This document shows positions 38,783 to 50,152 of a stretch of 64,000 bases of DNA, piece after piece. The stretch is taken from NCBI RefSeq assembly GCF_014192225.1, contig NZ_JACHXS010000005.1, positions 124,001-188,000 on the forward strand, given 5' to 3'. Made by a program: the position numbers and the translations under genes. Positions within the stretch are counted from its first letter, which is position 1; each line of letters begins with the position of its first letter. The stretch is from Pseudoduganella umbonata (GTDB lineage: Bacteria; Pseudomonadota; Gammaproteobacteria; Burkholderiales; Burkholderiaceae_D). The notes under the pieces are model-generated. The model saw nothing but the letters and a program-made list of their open reading frames with translations, was not told where the DNA came from and did not search any database.

Positions 38783-39427
38783 TCACTTCTTGGCGGTAGC
38801 CAGCGGCTTGTTTGCCAGCTGCTTGTTCTTCGCGGCCAGCGTCTTGATCAGGCCATCGATGCCGCCCTTGCTGATCTCGGTGTTGAAGGTGCCCTTGTAG
38901 GTTTCCACCAGCCAGGCGCCCAGCACGTTGATGTCGTAGATCTTCCAGCCGGAGGCCGTCTTCGCCACGCGGTAGTTCAGCAGGACCGGTTCGCCGCGGG
39001 TCATGTTGACCTGGGAGCGCACTTCCACTTCGGTGTCGGCCGGGTCGGCGCGCAGCGGCTTGAATTCGATCGTTTCGTTACGCACCTGCGACAGCGCGCC
39101 GGAATACGTGTAGATCAGCAGCGTGCGGAATTCGGTGGACAGCGCGCGCTTCTGTTCCGGCGTGGCTTCGCGCCAGTAGCGGCCGGCGGCCAGCGCGGTC
39201 ATGCGCTCGAAATCCACGTACGGCAGGATCTTGGTTTCCACCAGGTCCATCACCTTGCGGGTGTTGCCGGCCTGGATTTCCTTGTCGTTCTTGGCGGTGT
39301 TCAGCACTTCCGAGCTGATGCGCTTGACCAGTTGGTCCGGTGCTTCGTTCGCGGTCTGCGCCGAGGCGACGCCGGTGGCGGCGAACGCGAAGGTGGCGAT
39401 GGCGAGCAGTTGCTTGATCAGTTTCAT
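38783..39427 (-). CDS. mlaC: Phospholipid-binding protein MlaC
   Basis: A 214-residue protein with a signal peptide (MKLIKQLLAIATFAFAATGV then ASAQ) that shuttles phospholipids across the periplasm between MlaA and MlaD. It contains LIYTYSGALSQ, a RVAKTASGWKIYDINVLG segment and the ABC-toluene-transport auxiliary fold. The ATG at 39427 is chosen for the signal peptide. It lies 144 bp after mlaA. Confidence 0.93.
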   Translation of the reverse strand: MKLIKQLLAIATFAFAATGVASAQTANEAPDQLVKRISSEVLNTAKNDKEIQAGNTRKVMDLVETKILPYVDFERMTALAAGRYWREATPEQKRALSTEFRTLLIYTYSGALSQVRNETIEFKPLRADPADTEVEVRSQVNMTRGEPVLLNYRVAKTASGWKIYDINVLGAWLVETYKGTFNTEISKGGIDGLIKTLAAKNKQLANKPLATAKK

Positions 39428-39570
39428 GAGTTCTACCCAGGTTGGTTGTACCGATATTGGTTGCACGACAATCACAGGCCGGTGCCATGCCCGGCCGGTG
39501 CGCCATTATAGCGGCGGGCGGGCCGAGGCGCGCCCGGCCGTTACTGTCCCTTACCGTGCGTTACGGTCCG

Positions 39571-40341
39571 TTACGTTGCCGGCTGCGCCGTGCCTTCGCC
39601 GGTCGGGTTCACCGAAGGCTGTGCCGGCACGTTTTCTTCCGCCTTGGTCTCCGGCACGTCGCCGTCATAGACCTGGCTCTGGCGGCGCTGCAGGAAACCG
39701 TCGCGGTAGAACTCGTAGCGGTCCAGTGCGGCCTCTTCCAGCAGGGTCGACGCATCGAGCAGCGACGCGCGCTGGTCGATCACGCGCACCACGCCGCCGA
39801 TCGTGCGGACATGCGTGGGATCCTTGTACGACCACGGGTCGGCCACGATGTCCAGCGGCAGGCCGGCGGTGTCACGCAAGGTGGACGGCCCCAGCAGCGG
39901 CAGTACCACGTACGGGCCGGGCTGCACGCCCCAGCGGCCCAGGGTCTGGCCGAAGTCTTCCTTGTGCTTGCGCAGGCCGGCTTCGGAGGCGATGTCGAAC
40001 AGGCCCAGCACGCCGAACGTGGAGTTCAGCGCGAAACGGCCGATGTCGGACACGGCGTCGCCGCCCTTGCCTTGCAGCAGATTATTGCCGCCGGTCCACA
40101 GGTCCTGCAGGTTGCCGAAGAAATTGTTGACGCCGGTCTGCACGAACGACGGCGTGACATTCTTGTATCCGGTGGCGACCGGCTTCAGCGCATAGGTGTC
40201 GACCTTGTCGTTGAAATTGAAGACGGCGCGGTTCCAGTTTTCCATCGGATCGCGCTTGTCCGGGCCAACGGCGCAACCGGACAATGCGGCCGTGGCGGCC
40301 AAGGCGGCCAATATCGGCAAAACGGAGGTTTGACGGCGCAT
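39571..40341 (-). CDS. mlaA: Outer-membrane lipoprotein MlaA (VacJ)
   Basis: A 256-residue lipoprotein with signal peptide MRRQTSVLPILAALAATAAL and lipobox LSGC. It then shows NRAVFNFNDKVDTYALKPVA, FFGNLQDLWTGGNNLLQGK and YVVLPLLGPSTLRD, the MlaA signature. It removes phospholipids from the outer leaflet of the outer membrane. The C-terminal tail is Pro/Thr-rich. Having mlaA inside the mla operon is common in betaproteobacteria but not in E. coli. Confidence 0.95.
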   Translation of the reverse strand: MRRQTSVLPILAALAATAALSGCAVGPDKRDPMENWNRAVFNFNDKVDTYALKPVATGYKNVTPSFVQTGVNNFFGNLQDLWTGGNNLLQGKGGDAVSDIGRFALNSTFGVLGLFDIASEAGLRKHKEDFGQTLGRWGVQPGPYVVLPLLGPSTLRDTAGLPLDIVADPWSYKDPTHVRTIGGVVRVIDQRASLLDASTLLEEAALDRYEFYRDGFLQRRQSQVYDGDVPETKAEENVPAQPSVNPTGEGTAQPAT

Positions 40342-40346
40342 CGGTT

Positions 40347-40811
40347 TCAGTCCTTTCCTTCAGCGGCTTTGCTGTAGATGAATTGGTTGATCAGGTCTTC
40401 CAGCACCGCGGCGGACTGCGTACGGGCGATCCTGTCGCCCTGGGCCAGGTTGTTTTCGTCGCCACCGGCTTCGATGCCGACATATTGCTCGCCCAGCAGG
40501 CCGGCCGTGAGGATCTTGGCCGAGCTGTCTTTCGGGAATTTGTACGTCGAGTCCATCTCCAGCGTCACGGCCGCCTTGTACGATTTGTCGTCGAAGGCGA
40601 TCCGCGCCACGCGCCCGACCACCACGCCGGAAGCCTTGACGGCCGCCTGCGGGCGCAGGCTGCCGATATTGTCGAACTTGGCGGTGATTTCATACGTCTT
40701 CGCGAGCGAGAACGTGCCGCTGTTGCCGGCCTTCAAAGCCAGGAACATCAGCGCGGCGACACCGAAGACGACGAACAGGCCGACCCACACATCCAGAGAT
40801 TTGCGTTGCAT
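40347..40811 (-). CDS. mlaD: MlaD, MCE-domain membrane-anchored phospholipid transporter
   Basis: A 154-residue protein with one N-terminal transmembrane helix (residues 10-26, VGLFVVFGVAALMFLAL) and the MCE domain (YEITAKFDNIGSLRPQAAVK). It forms a hexameric ring in the periplasm. It lies 66 bp after mlaE and five bases before mlaA. Confidence 0.95.
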   Translation of the reverse strand: MQRKSLDVWVGLFVVFGVAALMFLALKAGNSGTFSLAKTYEITAKFDNIGSLRPQAAVKASGVVVGRVARIAFDDKSYKAAVTLEMDSTYKFPKDSSAKILTAGLLGEQYVGIEAGGDENNLAQGDRIARTQSAAVLEDLINQFIYSKAAEGKD

Positions 40812-40877
40812 TTTTACTTATCCTATCTGTTTTTCCATAAGTGCGCCGGGCATTCCCACGAAGCAATTATTTATTCA

Positions 40878-41663
40878 TCACTTGCTGAACATCAGTGCCG
40901 TCAGCATGAAGTCGAGCCACCAGATCATCAGCGACGACACGACCACCGTGCGGGTGGTGGCACCGGCCACGTCTTCCGGCGTCGGCCGCGTCTCGTAGCC
41001 CTGGTACAGGGCGATGAAGGTGATCGCGATGCCGAACACCACGCTCTTGACGAAGCCGTTGCCCACGTCCTTCCACAGGTCGATGCCGGCTTCCATCTGC
41101 GACCAGAACGCCCCCGCATCGACGCCGATCAGGCCCACGCCGACCAGGTAGCCGCCCAGGATGCCGACCGCGGAAAAGATCGACGCCAGCAGCGGCACGG
41201 CGATCACGCCGGCCCAGAACCGCGGTGCCAGCACGCGCTGGATCGGATTCACGGCCATCATTTCCATCGCCGACAGCTGCTCGCCGGCCTTCATCAAGCC
41301 GATCTCGGCCGTCAGCGACGTGCCGGCGCGGCCCGCAAACAGCAGGCCCGTGATGACGGGACCGAGTTCACGCGTCAGGCCCAGCGCCACCAGCAAGCCC
41401 AGCGATTCGGAGGCGCCGTACTTGTTCAGCGTGTAATACCCCTGCAGGCCCAGCACCATGCCGACGAACAGGCCGGACAGCGTGATGATCAGCAGCGAAT
41501 AATTGCCGATGAAATGCAGTTGCTCGATGACGAGGTGGGGCCGGCGCATCATGCCGGGCGACAGGCCCAGCATCGTGAAGAACGTGCGCGTGGCATAGCC
41601 GACGCTTTCCACGTAATCGCGCACGGTATTGCCGACGCCGGCCAGCACGCGGCGGCCGATCAT
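40878..41663 (-). CDS. mlaE: MlaE, phospholipid ABC transporter permease
   Basis: A 261-residue integral membrane permease (MIGRRVLAGVGNTVRDYVES) with five to six hydrophobic helices and the conserved LTRELGPVITGLLFAGRAGT and AEIGLMKAGEQLSAMEMM region. The MlaF ATPase gene overlaps it in ATGA form. Confidence 0.96.
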   Translation of the reverse strand: MIGRRVLAGVGNTVRDYVESVGYATRTFFTMLGLSPGMMRRPHLVIEQLHFIGNYSLLIITLSGLFVGMVLGLQGYYTLNKYGASESLGLLVALGLTRELGPVITGLLFAGRAGTSLTAEIGLMKAGEQLSAMEMMAVNPIQRVLAPRFWAGVIAVPLLASIFSAVGILGGYLVGVGLIGVDAGAFWSQMEAGIDLWKDVGNGFVKSVVFGIAITFIALYQGYETRPTPEDVAGATTRTVVVSSLMIWWLDFMLTALMFSK

Positions 41664-42463
41664 TTGCGCACTCCCAGGCCGAGGTCATCGGCCAGCGACT
41701 TGCCGGGATAGTGGAACGGCACCGGGCCGTCCGCTTCGGCGTGGACGAATTGTTTCACGTAAGGGTCGGTCGATACCATCATTTCAGCCGGGGTGCCGTG
41801 GGCAACGATCTTGCCCTGCGACAGGAAATACACATAGTCCGCGATCGTGAACGACTCCTTCACGTCGTGCGACACCAGGATGCTGGTGGAACCGAGCGCG
41901 TCGTTCAGGTTGCGGATCAGGTTCGCTGTCACGCCCATCGAAATCGGGTCGAGGCCGGCGAACGGCTCGTCATACATGATCAGCTGCGGGTCGAGCGCGA
42001 TGGAACGGGCCAGCGCCACCCGGCGCGCCATGCCGCCGGAAATCTCGCCCGGCTTGAGCGGCGCAGCGTTGCGCAGGCCGACGGCGTTCAGCTTCATCAG
42101 CACGAGATCGCGGATCAGCTCCTCCGGCAGGTCGGTATGCTCGCGCAGCGGGAACGCCACGTTTTCAAATACGGTCAGGTCCGTAAACAGCGCGCCATGC
42201 TGGAACAGCATGCCCATTTTGCGGCGCAGCAAATACAGTTCGTTGGTTTTCAGCTTGTGGACGATCTGGCCGTCGACGCTGACCTGCCCTTTGCTGGGCC
42301 GGATCTGCCCGCCGATCAGGCGCAGCACCGTTGTCTTGCCGCTCCCGGAACCGCCCATGACCGCGATGACCTTCCCCTTTGGAAAGTCCATGTGGAGCCC
42401 CGCCAGGATGGGGCGCTTCCCATACGAGAAGTGCAGATCACGGATTTCAACGAGGTTTGCCAC
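41660..42463 (-). CDS. mlaF: MlaF, phospholipid ABC transporter ATPase
   Basis: A 267-residue ATPase (MANLVEIRDLHFSYGKRPIL) with Walker A GGSGSGKTTVL, signature ISGGMARR, Walker B IMYDEPFAGLD and the H-loop VSHDVKES. It powers retrograde phospholipid transport with MlaEDB. It is the first gene of the mla operon; its promoter should lie in 42464-42690. Confidence 0.96.
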   Translation of the reverse strand: MANLVEIRDLHFSYGKRPILAGLHMDFPKGKVIAVMGGSGSGKTTVLRLIGGQIRPSKGQVSVDGQIVHKLKTNELYLLRRKMGMLFQHGALFTDLTVFENVAFPLREHTDLPEELIRDLVLMKLNAVGLRNAAPLKPGEISGGMARRVALARSIALDPQLIMYDEPFAGLDPISMGVTANLIRNLNDALGSTSILVSHDVKESFTIADYVYFLSQGKIVAHGTPAEMMVSTDPYVKQFVHAEADGPVPFHYPGKSLADDLGLGVRK

Positions 42464-42691
42464 GGCAGACAGTCTTTATTTTTAATGCCATATTGTAATG
42501 CAGAAAGCCGATACTCTGCTGCGCATGCCTTGAGAATGGCTTATATGACAACGGTTAAGCATTCGATGATACAACACTACCAACCGTCGATTTGGTAATT
42601 TACATCTGGCAAACCATGTTAATTTTGTGCAGAGCAGCATTCGTCGACCAAGCCCCCGCAGCAGTTGCTCTCGTTGCGGCGAAGCCATGAC

Positions 42692-42717
42692 AAAAAACGC
42701 CAGCATCGTGCTGGCGT
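42692..42717 (-). terminator. Rho-independent terminator of the CsgG-like gene
   Basis: On the minus strand the stem ACGCCAGCA, loop CGA, TGCTGGCGT is followed by TTTTTT, 20 bases after the CsgG-like stop codon. The stem is perfect for nine base pairs. Confidence 0.9.
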
Positions 42718-42737
42718 TTCCGGTCCGGCTGGCCTGG

Positions 42738-43646
42738 TTATTTCTTCTTCGCGGGTTTCTTCGCCGGGGCCGGGGCCGCCGACAATGCCGGCGTGGCCGG
42801 CGGCGTGATGCCACCCTGGACGCCCAGCGCGCCACCGGTACCCAGGCCGCCCGCCACTTCCTGCGCTTTGTAGTTGCGCACCGCCTGCACCAGCTGGTTG
42901 TACGAATCCATGAAGGCGGCGATCAGGATCTTGCCTTCAGGCGTATTCGAATAGGCGCCGCCAGTACCGAAGGCACCGCCGCCGAACAGGCCGCCGAACA
43001 TATTGAAGTCGAAGTTCCTGGCGCTGCCCTCGGCGGCGGCCAGCTGCACGCCGGAGCGGTTGTCCACCATCAACAGCGTGGTCGACGCTTCATTGGCCTT
43101 CAGGCCGCCGGCCACCATGCCGGCAACGCTGCCGATCAGGCCGAAGCCGCCCAGCGCGCCGCCAACGCCCTGGGTACCCTTCTGGCTGAAGTTGATGGTC
43201 GGGCTCATCGTATAGTCCGCAGCCACCATCTGGCCCTTGCCGAACTGGCTGCCGGCGCGCATTTCGCCGGAGGCGGCCAGTTCGCGCTCGGCCATCACGT
43301 TGTTCATCGCGGCGCCCCGTTCGACAACGACGAAGCAGTTCGATTGCTGGATCAGCTTGCGCAGCACAGGCACGGTCGAGCCCAGTTTATATTGCGACAG
43401 CTGGAGGTACCACGACGAGGCCTGGTCTTCGACGACGCTCAGGGTACCCAGCGAACGGTCGCATTTTTCCAGCGCCGTGTTGGCGTTGTTCGCGGTGGCG
43501 CCGCCAGCCGAACCAGTAGCCACGGTCGGCGCGCCGCCCAGTTGGGGGGCAGTGCCGGCGCATCCGGCCAGGGTGAGCAGCGCGCCAAGTGCCAGCGCTT
43601 GGCCGGCGATCTTCGACGGTTTCAGGGAGGAGAAGGAGGTTTTCAT
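42738..43646 (-). CDS. CsgG/HfaB-like lipoprotein
   Basis: A 302-residue protein. It begins MKTSFSSLKPSKIAGQALAL with lipobox LAGC near residue 29, so it is a lipoprotein. It contains the CsgG/HfaB-type segment CFVVVERGAAMNNVMAERELA, a glycine-rich stretch (LGGFGLIGSVAGMVAGG) and a Lys/Pro/Ala-rich tail (PAPAKKPAKKK). CsgG-like proteins form outer-membrane channels for curli or sit in adhesion systems. No curli or holdfast genes are adjacent, so the partner is unknown. AAGGAGGT precedes the ATG. Confidence 0.82.
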   Translation of the reverse strand: MKTSFSSLKPSKIAGQALALGALLTLAGCAGTAPQLGGAPTVATGSAGGATANNANTALEKCDRSLGTLSVVEDQASSWYLQLSQYKLGSTVPVLRKLIQQSNCFVVVERGAAMNNVMAERELAASGEMRAGSQFGKGQMVAADYTMSPTINFSQKGTQGVGGALGGFGLIGSVAGMVAGGLKANEASTTLLMVDNRSGVQLAAAEGSARNFDFNMFGGLFGGGAFGTGGAYSNTPEGKILIAAFMDSYNQLVQAVRNYKAQEVAGGLGTGGALGVQGGITPPATPALSAAPAPAKKPAKKK

Positions 43647-43794
43647 GGAATGTGGATGCCGGCGCTGGCTTGTCAAGACGAAGCCACGATCTTAATACGC
43701 AAGCATTGCTTAAATTCTCACGAATTGTCGCAATTACAAGTTTCCACAAATTCTCGGACAAAAAAATGGGGTACCGAGACCTGTTGTAGAAATT

Positions 43795-43809
43795 CGGGGA
43801 CTGTCCCCG
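43795..43809. repeat. REP-like palindrome upstream of the CsgG-like gene
   Basis: CGGGGACTGTCCCCG is a perfect 15-bp inverted repeat with one central base. It is the GAC/GTC variant of the palindrome found near the RAYT gene at 50321-50335 and in the methyltransferase tail. Confidence 0.7.
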
Positions 43810-43822
43810 ATGTGGATTTACA

Positions 43823-43859
43823 ACAAAAAAGCCCGCCGCGGCGGAACCGGGCGGGCTTT
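43823..43859 (-). terminator. Rho-independent terminator of gltBD
   Basis: On the minus strand the GCCCGCC...GGCGGGC stem (loop CGGTTCCGCCG-like) is followed by six T's. It lies 18 bases after the gltD stop. Confidence 0.85.
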
Positions 43860-43876
43860 CGGGGGGCGCTGGTGGA

Positions 43877-45340
43877 TCAGCGTGGCAGGACGGAGTGGCC
43901 CATCAGGTACTCGTCCACCGCGCGGGCGCATTGGCGGCCTTCGCGGATGGCCCACACGACCAGCGACTGGCCGCGGCGGATGTCGCCGGCCGCGAAGATG
44001 CCAGGCTTGCTGGTAACGTAGGCATTGCTGCCTTCGGTGGCGGCGCGGGCGTTGCCGCGGCCGTCTTTTTCGATGCCGAAGGCTTCCAGCACTTGTTGTA
44101 CCGGCGACACAAAGCCCATCGCCAGCAGCACCAGGTCGGCCTTCATCTCGAATTCCGAATCCGGCACTTCCACCATCTTGCCGTCTTTCCACTCGACGCG
44201 GCAGGCGACCAGCTTCTCGACTTTGCCGTTCTTGCCTTCCAGGCGCTTGGTGGCCACCGCCCAGTCGCGCTCGCAACCTTCTTCGTGCGACGACGACGTG
44301 CGCAGCTTGGTCGGCCAGTACGGCCAGACCAGCGGCTTGTTTTCCTGCTCCGGCGGCATTGGCATCAGTTCGAACTGCGTGATGGCCGCGGCGCCATGGC
44401 GGTTCGACGTGCCCACGCAGTCGGAACCCGTATCGCCGCCGCCAATCACGACCACGTGCTTGCCGGTGGCCTTGATCTGGTCTTTCACCTTGTCGCCGGC
44501 GTTGACCTTGTTCTGCAGCGGCAGGAAGTCCATCGCGAAATGCACGCCCTTCAGCTCGCGGCCCGGCACCGGCAGGTCGCGCGGCTGCTCCGCGCCACCG
44601 GCGATCACGACGGCGTCGAATTCCTTCTCCAGGTCTTCCGGGAAGATGGTTTCCTTGGCCCAGTTGTTGACGTTGGCCGGGAAGTCCTTGCCCACCAGCG
44701 TGTTCATGCGGAACTTCACGCCTTCCGCTTCCATCTGCTCGATGCGGCGGTCGATGTGGAACTTTTCCAGCTTGAAGTCGGGGATACCGTAGCGCAGCAG
44801 GCCGCCGGCACGGTCCGATTTCTCGAACACGGTCACGTCATGGCCGGCGCGTGCCAGCTGCTGGGCGGCGGCCAGGCCGGCAGGGCCGGAACCGATGATC
44901 GCCACTTTCCTGCCCGTCTTGTGGTCGGCCGGCTGCGGCTTGACCCAGCCGTTTTCCCAGCCTTCGTCGATGATCTTGTGCTCGATCGACTTGATGCCCA
45001 CCGGGTCGTCGTTGATGCCCAGCGTGCAGGCGCTTTCGCATGGCGCCGGGCAGATGCGGCCCGTGAACTCCGGGAAGTTGTTGGTCGAATGCAGCACGTC
45101 CAGCGCCTGGCGATAGTGGTGGCGGTACACCAGGTCGTTCCAGTCCGGAATGATGTTGTTGACCGGGCAGCCCGTGTTGCAGAACGGGATGCCGCAATCC
45201 ATGCAGCGTGCGCCCTGCACCTTGGCCTGCTCGTCCGTGAGCTTGAGCACGAACTCCTTGTAGTTCTTCAGGCGCGATTCCGGGGCCAGGTAGCTTTCGT
45301 CCTGGCGCTGGAATTCCATGAAACCGGTGATTTTTCCCAT
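43877..45340 (-). CDS. gltD: Glutamate synthase, small (NADPH-dependent, Fe-S flavoprotein) subunit
   Basis: A 487-residue subunit that passes electrons from NADPH to GltB. It starts [20 protein letters not shown]. The N-terminal cysteine clusters [14 protein letters not shown] and CPAPCESAC bind [4Fe-4S]. The FAD motif is [14 protein letters not shown]; the NADPH motif is [20 protein letters not shown]. It starts 17 bp after gltB and is followed by a terminator. Confidence 0.97.
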   Translation of the reverse strand: MGKITGFMEFQRQDESYLAPESRLKNYKEFVLKLTDEQAKVQGARCMDCGIPFCNTGCPVNNIIPDWNDLVYRHHYRQALDVLHSTNNFPEFTGRICPAPCESACTLGINDDPVGIKSIEHKIIDEGWENGWVKPQPADHKTGRKVAIIGSGPAGLAAAQQLARAGHDVTVFEKSDRAGGLLRYGIPDFKLEKFHIDRRIEQMEAEGVKFRMNTLVGKDFPANVNNWAKETIFPEDLEKEFDAVVIAGGAEQPRDLPVPGRELKGVHFAMDFLPLQNKVNAGDKVKDQIKATGKHVVVIGGGDTGSDCVGTSNRHGAAAITQFELMPMPPEQENKPLVWPYWPTKLRTSSSHEEGCERDWAVATKRLEGKNGKVEKLVACRVEWKDGKMVEVPDSEFEMKADLVLLAMGFVSPVQQVLEAFGIEKDGRGNARAATEGSNAYVTSKPGIFAAGDIRRGQSLVVWAIREGRQCARAVDEYLMGHSVLPR

Positions 45341-45357
45341 TTTCTCTACTTCCTTCC

Positions 45358-48300
45358 TTAAGCGGCGATGGCCTGGGTTTCAGCTTCGATCGAGGCGTTA
45401 TCCGCCAGTTCGACCAGAGCGCGCTTGTATTCGTTCGGGAACACCTTGACGAACTTGCCGCGGCTTTCGGCCCAGTTATCCAGCAACAGGCGGGCGCGGG
45501 TGCTGCCCGTGTGCTTGAAGTGGCGTTCGATCAGGCGCTTCAGGATCGCTTCGTCCGACTCCGGCGTGCCGTTGCGGTGCTGGGCGTGCCAGGTCGCCTT
45601 GTCGTCGTGCTCGGCGGCCGGCAGCACTTCTTCCAGGCTGACCATCGACAGGTTGCAGCGCTTCTCGAAATCGCCGTCCGGGTCGTACACGTAGGCGATA
45701 CCGCCCGACATGCCCGCCGCGAAGTTGCGGCCCGTGTGGCCCAGTACCACCACCGTACCGCCGGTCATGTACTCGCAACCGTGGTCGCCCGTGCCTTCGA
45801 CAACGGCCGTGGCACCCGAGTTACGCACCGCGAAACGCTCGCCGGCCACGCCGTTGAAGAAGGCTTCGCCGGCGATCGCGCCGTACAGCACCGTGTTGCC
45901 GATGATGATGTTGTTGACGGCCCAGCCGCGGAACTCGGTGTTCGGACGGACGATGATGCGGCCGCCAGACAGGCCCTTGCCCACGTAGTCGTTGCCTTCG
46001 CCCACCAGGTCGATCGTGATGCCATGCGCCAGGAAGGCGCAGGCCGACTGGCCGGCGGTACCCTGCAGCTGGATGTGGATCGTGTCGTCCGGCAGGCCGG
46101 CATGGCCGTAGCGCGCCGCCACTTCGCCCGACAGCATCGTGCCCACGGTGCGGTTGCGGTTCTTCACCGGCGAGATGAACGATACGCGCTCGCCCTTCTC
46201 CAGCGCGGCCTTGGCTTGCGCGATCAGCTTGTGATCGAGCGCGTTTTCCAGGCCGTGCTCCTGCTCTTCGTTGTGGTACATGCACAGGCCTTCGTTGACC
46301 CGCGGCTGGTAGAAGATGGCGGAGAAGTCCAGGCCCTGCGCCTTCCAGTGCGTGATCGCCTTCGACTTGTCGAGCAGGTCGGCACGGCCGATCAGTTCAT
46401 CGTACGTGCGGATGCCCAGCTGCGCCATCAGTTGACGCGCTTCTTCAGCAACGAAGAAGAAGTAGTTCACCACGTGTTCCGGCTTGCCCTGGAACTTGGC
46501 GCGCAGCACCGGGTCCTGCGTGGCCACACCCACCGGGCAGGTGTTCAAGTGGCACTTGCGCATCATGATGCAGCCTTCTACCACCAGCGGTGCCGTGGCA
46601 AAGCCGATTTCGTCGGCGCCCAGCAGCGCGGCGATGACCACGTCTCGGCCGGTACGCATCTGGCCGTCGGCCTGCACGCGGATCCGGTTGCGCAGGCCGT
46701 TCAGCACCAGGGTTTGCTGGGTCTCTGCGAGACCCAGCTCCCACGGCGTGCCGGCGTGCTTCACCGACGACAGCGGCGAGGCACCGGTACCGCCGTCATG
46801 GCCGGCCACCACCACGTGGTCCGCCTTGGCTTTCGAGACGCCGGCGGCCACGGTGCCGATACCCACTTCGGACACCAGCTTCACCGAGATCGATGCGCGC
46901 GGGTTGACGTTCTTCAGGTCGTGGATCAGCTGCGCCAGGTCTTCGATCGAGTAGATGTCGTGGTGCGGCGGCGGCGAGATCAGGCCGACGCCCGGTACCG
47001 CGAAACGCAGCGTGGCGATATAGCCGGAGACCTTGTGGCCCGGCAGCTGGCCGCCTTCGCCCGGCTTGGCGCCCTGCGCCATCTTGATCTGGATCTGGTC
47101 CGCGGAATTCAGGTATTCCGCCGTCACGCCGAAGCGGCCGGAAGCCACTTGCTTGATCTTCGAGCGCAGCGAATCGCCTTCCAGCAGCGGAATGTCGACC
47201 ACCACCTGGTCCTTGCCGATGACGTCGGCCATCGTCGCGCCCTGCTTGATCGGGATGCCTTTCAGCTCGGCCTTGAAGCGGTTCGGATCCTCGCCGCCTT
47301 CGCCGGTGTTCGACTTGCCGCCGATGCGGTTCATCGCGATCGCCAGCGTGGCGTGCGCTTCGGTGGAGATCGAGCCCATCGACATGGCGCCGGTGGCGAA
47401 ACGCTTGACGATTTCCTTGGCCGGTTCGACTTCTTCCAGCGGGATGGCCTTCGACGGATCGATCTTGAACTCGAACAGGCCACGCAGCGTCAGGTGACGG
47501 CGGCTCTGGTCGTTGATGATCTGCGCGTACTCTTTATAGGTGTTGAAATTGTTCGCGCGGGTCGAGTGCTGCAGCTTGGCGATCGCATCCGGCGTCCACA
47601 GGTGGTCTTCGCCGCGCACGCGGTAGGCGTATTCGCCGCCGGCGTCCAGCGATTCGGCCAGCACCGGGTCGTTGCCGAAGGCCAGGTTATGCAGGCGCAG
47701 CGCTTCGTCGGCGATCTCGAACAGGCCGATGCCTTCCACGTTCGACGCGGTGCCCTTGAAGTACTTGTTCACCACCGCCTTGTTCAGGCCGACGGCTTCG
47801 AAGATCTGCGCGCCGCAGTACGACATGTAGGTGGAGATGCCCATCTTCGACATCACCTTCATCAGGCCCTTGCCGACGGCTTTCGTGTAGTTGTACAGCG
47901 CGGTTTCCGGCGTCAGGTCGCCCGGCATCGCGTGGGCCAGCTCGGCCAGCGTTTCCATCGCCAGGTACGGGTGCACGGCTTCGGCACCGTAGCCCGCCAG
48001 CAGCGCGAAGTGGTGCGTTTCGCGGGCCGAACCGGTTTCGACGACCAGGCCGGTCGAGGCGCGCAGGCCCTTGCTGACCAGGTGCTGGTGGATCGCGGAC
48101 GTTGCCAGCAGCGCCGGGATCGCCACGCGGTCGGCGCACACGGCGCGGTCGGACACGATCAGGATGTTGTGGCCGGACTTGATCGCATCGACGGCTTCCG
48201 CGCACAGCGATGCCAGCGACGCTTCCACGCCTTCCTTGCCCCAGGCCAGCGGATAGCAGATCGACAGTTCGTACGACTTGAACTTGCCGCCCGTGTGCTG

Positions 48301-50073
48301 GCTGATGTGGCGCAGGCGCGCCATGTCATCGAACGACAGCACCGGCTGCGACACTTCGAGGCGCATCGGCGGATTGACGTTGTTGGTGTCCAGCAGGTTC
48401 GGTTTCGGGCCGATGAACGACACCAGCGACATCACCATCGCTTCGCGGATCGGATCGATCGGCGGGTTCGTCACCTGGGCGAACAGCTGCTTGAAGTAGT
48501 TATACAGCGGCTTCAGCTTGTTGGACATGACGGCCAGCGGCGAGTCGTTGCCCATCGAGCCGGTGGCTTCCTCGCCGGCGGCGGCCATCGGCGCCAGCAG
48601 GAAGCGCAGGTCTTCCTGGGTATAGCCGAACGCCTGCTGGCGGTCCAGCAGCGATGCCGGCAGCTTTTCGCCCTGGGCGGTGTACTTGGCCGCGTTGTGC
48701 GCCAGCTGGCTTTCGGCCAGCTTCAGGCTGTTCAGCTTGATGCGGACAGCGTTGATCCACGCCTTGTACGGCTTGGCGTTGGCGTACGTATCCTTCAGTT
48801 CCTTGTCGTCGATGATGCGGCCCGCTTCCAGGTCGATCAGGAACATCTTGCCCGGCTGCAGGCGCCATTTCTGGATGATCTTCGATTCCGGGATCGGCAG
48901 CACGCCCGATTCCGATGCCATCACCACCAGGTCGTCGTCCGTGACGATGTAGCGCGCGGGGCGCAGGCCATTGCGGTCCAGCGTGCCGCCGATATAGCGG
49001 CCGTCGGTGAAGGCCATGGCGGCGGGGCCGTCCCACGGCTCCATCATCGCGGCGTGGTATTCGTAGAACGCCTTGCGGTTGTCGTCCATCAGCGTGTGGT
49101 TTTCCCACGCTTCCGGAATCATCATCATCATGGCCTGTGCCAGCGGGTAGCCCGCCATCAGCAGCAGTTCCAGCGCATTGTCGAAGCAGGCGGTGTCCGA
49201 CTGGCCTTCATAGATCAGCGGGAACAGCTTCTGCAGGTCGTCGCCCAGCACGGCCGACTTCATCACGCCTTCGCGGGCGCGCATCCAGTTGAAGTTGCCC
49301 TTGACCGTGTTGATCTCGCCGTTGTGCGCGATCAGGCGGTACGGGTGGGCCAGCGGCCATTCCGGGAAGGTGTTCGTGGAGAAGCGCTGGTGCACCAGTG
49401 CCAGCGCGGAGATGCAGCGCGGATCCTGCAGGTCGCGGTAGTACACGCCGACCTGGTCGGCCAGCAGCAGGCCTTTGTAGACAACGGTACGGGCCGACAT
49501 CGACGGCACGAAGAATTCGTTACCGTGTTGCAGCTTCAGTGCCTGGATCGCGTGGCCGGACGACTTGCGGATGACGTACAGCTTGCGCTCGAGCGCATCG
49601 GTCACCATGATGTCCGCGCCGCGGCCGATGAAGATCTGGCGGATCACCGGCTCTTTCGCACGCACCAGCGGCGACATCGGCATTTCCGTATCGACCGGCA
49701 CATTGCGCCAGCCCAGCACGACCTGGCCTTCGATGCGCACGGCGCGCTCGATTTCCTGTTCGCAGGCGATGCGCGAAGCGCTTTCCTTCGGCAGGAACAC
49801 CATGCCCACGCCGTATTCACCCGGCGGCGGCAGTTCCACGCCCTGCTTGCCCATCTCGTCGCGGTAGAACTGGTCCGGGATCTGGATCAGGATGCCGGCA
49901 CCGTCGCCCATCAGCTTGTCGGCACCCACGGCGCCGCGGTGGTCGATGTTCTTCAGGATCTGCAGACCCTGTTCGATGATGGAATGGCTTTTCTGGCCTT
50001 TGATATGGGCTACGAAGCCGACACCGCAGGCATCGTGTTCGTTGGCTGGGTCGTACAAACCTTGCGCGTTCAT
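45358..50073 (-). CDS. gltB: Glutamate synthase, large subunit
   Basis: A 1571-residue enzyme that makes two glutamates from glutamine and 2-oxoglutarate. It starts [20 protein letters not shown]; the propeptide should be cut so that Cys16 becomes the N-terminal nucleophile of the amidotransferase domain. The middle FMN/synthase region includes [17 protein letters not shown] and the [3Fe-4S] cysteines [15 protein letters not shown]. The C-terminal domain is a right-handed beta helix ([29 protein letters not shown]). The length is normal. The start was moved from a further upstream frame because the N-terminal Cys context is invariant in this family. Confidence 0.97.
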   Translation of the reverse strand: MNAQGLYDPANEHDACGVGFVAHIKGQKSHSIIEQGLQILKNIDHRGAVGADKLMGDGAGILIQIPDQFYRDEMGKQGVELPPPGEYGVGMVFLPKESASRIACEQEIERAVRIEGQVVLGWRNVPVDTEMPMSPLVRAKEPVIRQIFIGRGADIMVTDALERKLYVIRKSSGHAIQALKLQHGNEFFVPSMSARTVVYKGLLLADQVGVYYRDLQDPRCISALALVHQRFSTNTFPEWPLAHPYRLIAHNGEINTVKGNFNWMRAREGVMKSAVLGDDLQKLFPLIYEGQSDTACFDNALELLLMAGYPLAQAMMMMIPEAWENHTLMDDNRKAFYEYHAAMMEPWDGPAAMAFTDGRYIGGTLDRNGLRPARYIVTDDDLVVMASESGVLPIPESKIIQKWRLQPGKMFLIDLEAGRIIDDKELKDTYANAKPYKAWINAVRIKLNSLKLAESQLAHNAAKYTAQGEKLPASLLDRQQAFGYTQEDLRFLLAPMAAAGEEATGSMGNDSPLAVMSNKLKPLYNYFKQLFAQVTNPPIDPIREAMVMSLVSFIGPKPNLLDTNNVNPPMRLEVSQPVLSFDDMARLRHISQHTGGKFKSYELSICYPLAWGKEGVEASLASLCAEAVDAIKSGHNILIVSDRAVCADRVAIPALLATSAIHQHLVSKGLRASTGLVVETGSARETHHFALLAGYGAEAVHPYLAMETLAELAHAMPGDLTPETALYNYTKAVGKGLMKVMSKMGISTYMSYCGAQIFEAVGLNKAVVNKYFKGTASNVEGIGLFEIADEALRLHNLAFGNDPVLAESLDAGGEYAYRVRGEDHLWTPDAIAKLQHSTRANNFNTYKEYAQIINDQSRRHLTLRGLFEFKIDPSKAIPLEEVEPAKEIVKRFATGAMSMGSISTEAHATLAIAMNRIGGKSNTGEGGEDPNRFKAELKGIPIKQGATMADVIGKDQVVVDIPLLEGDSLRSKIKQVASGRFGVTAEYLNSADQIQIKMAQGAKPGEGGQLPGHKVSGYIATLRFAVPGVGLISPPPHHDIYSIEDLAQLIHDLKNVNPRASISVKLVSEVGIGTVAAGVSKAKADHVVVAGHDGGTGASPLSSVKHAGTPWELGLAETQQTLVLNGLRNRIRVQADGQMRTGRDVVIAALLGADEIGFATAPLVVEGCIMMRKCHLNTCPVGVATQDPVLRAKFQGKPEHVVNYFFFVAEEARQLMAQLGIRTYDELIGRADLLDKSKAITHWKAQGLDFSAIFYQPRVNEGLCMYHNEEQEHGLENALDHKLIAQAKAALEKGERVSFISPVKNRNRTVGTMLSGEVAARYGHAGLPDDTIHIQLQGTAGQSACAFLAHGITIDLVGEGNDYVGKGLSGGRIIVRPNTEFRGWAVNNIIIGNTVLYGAIAGEAFFNGVAGERFAVRNSGATAVVEGTGDHGCEYMTGGTVVVLGHTGRNFAAGMSGGIAYVYDPDGDFEKRCNLSMVSLEEVLPAAEHDDKATWHAQHRNGTPESDEAILKRLIERHFKHTGSTRARLLLDNWAESRGKFVKVFPNEYKRALVELADNASIEAETQAIAA

Positions 50074-50152
50074 GGGCTTTCTCCGAAGCTGGAAGCCGTG
50101 AACACCTACCGTGGCGGGTACGCATGGCTCCGGTTTTGCAAATTGAAGACCG

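Noticed and set aside
42738..43646. CsgG-like gene as part of a curli or holdfast operon
   Set aside because: No csgA/B/E/F or hfa genes are present nearby; only a family-level lipoprotein call is made.
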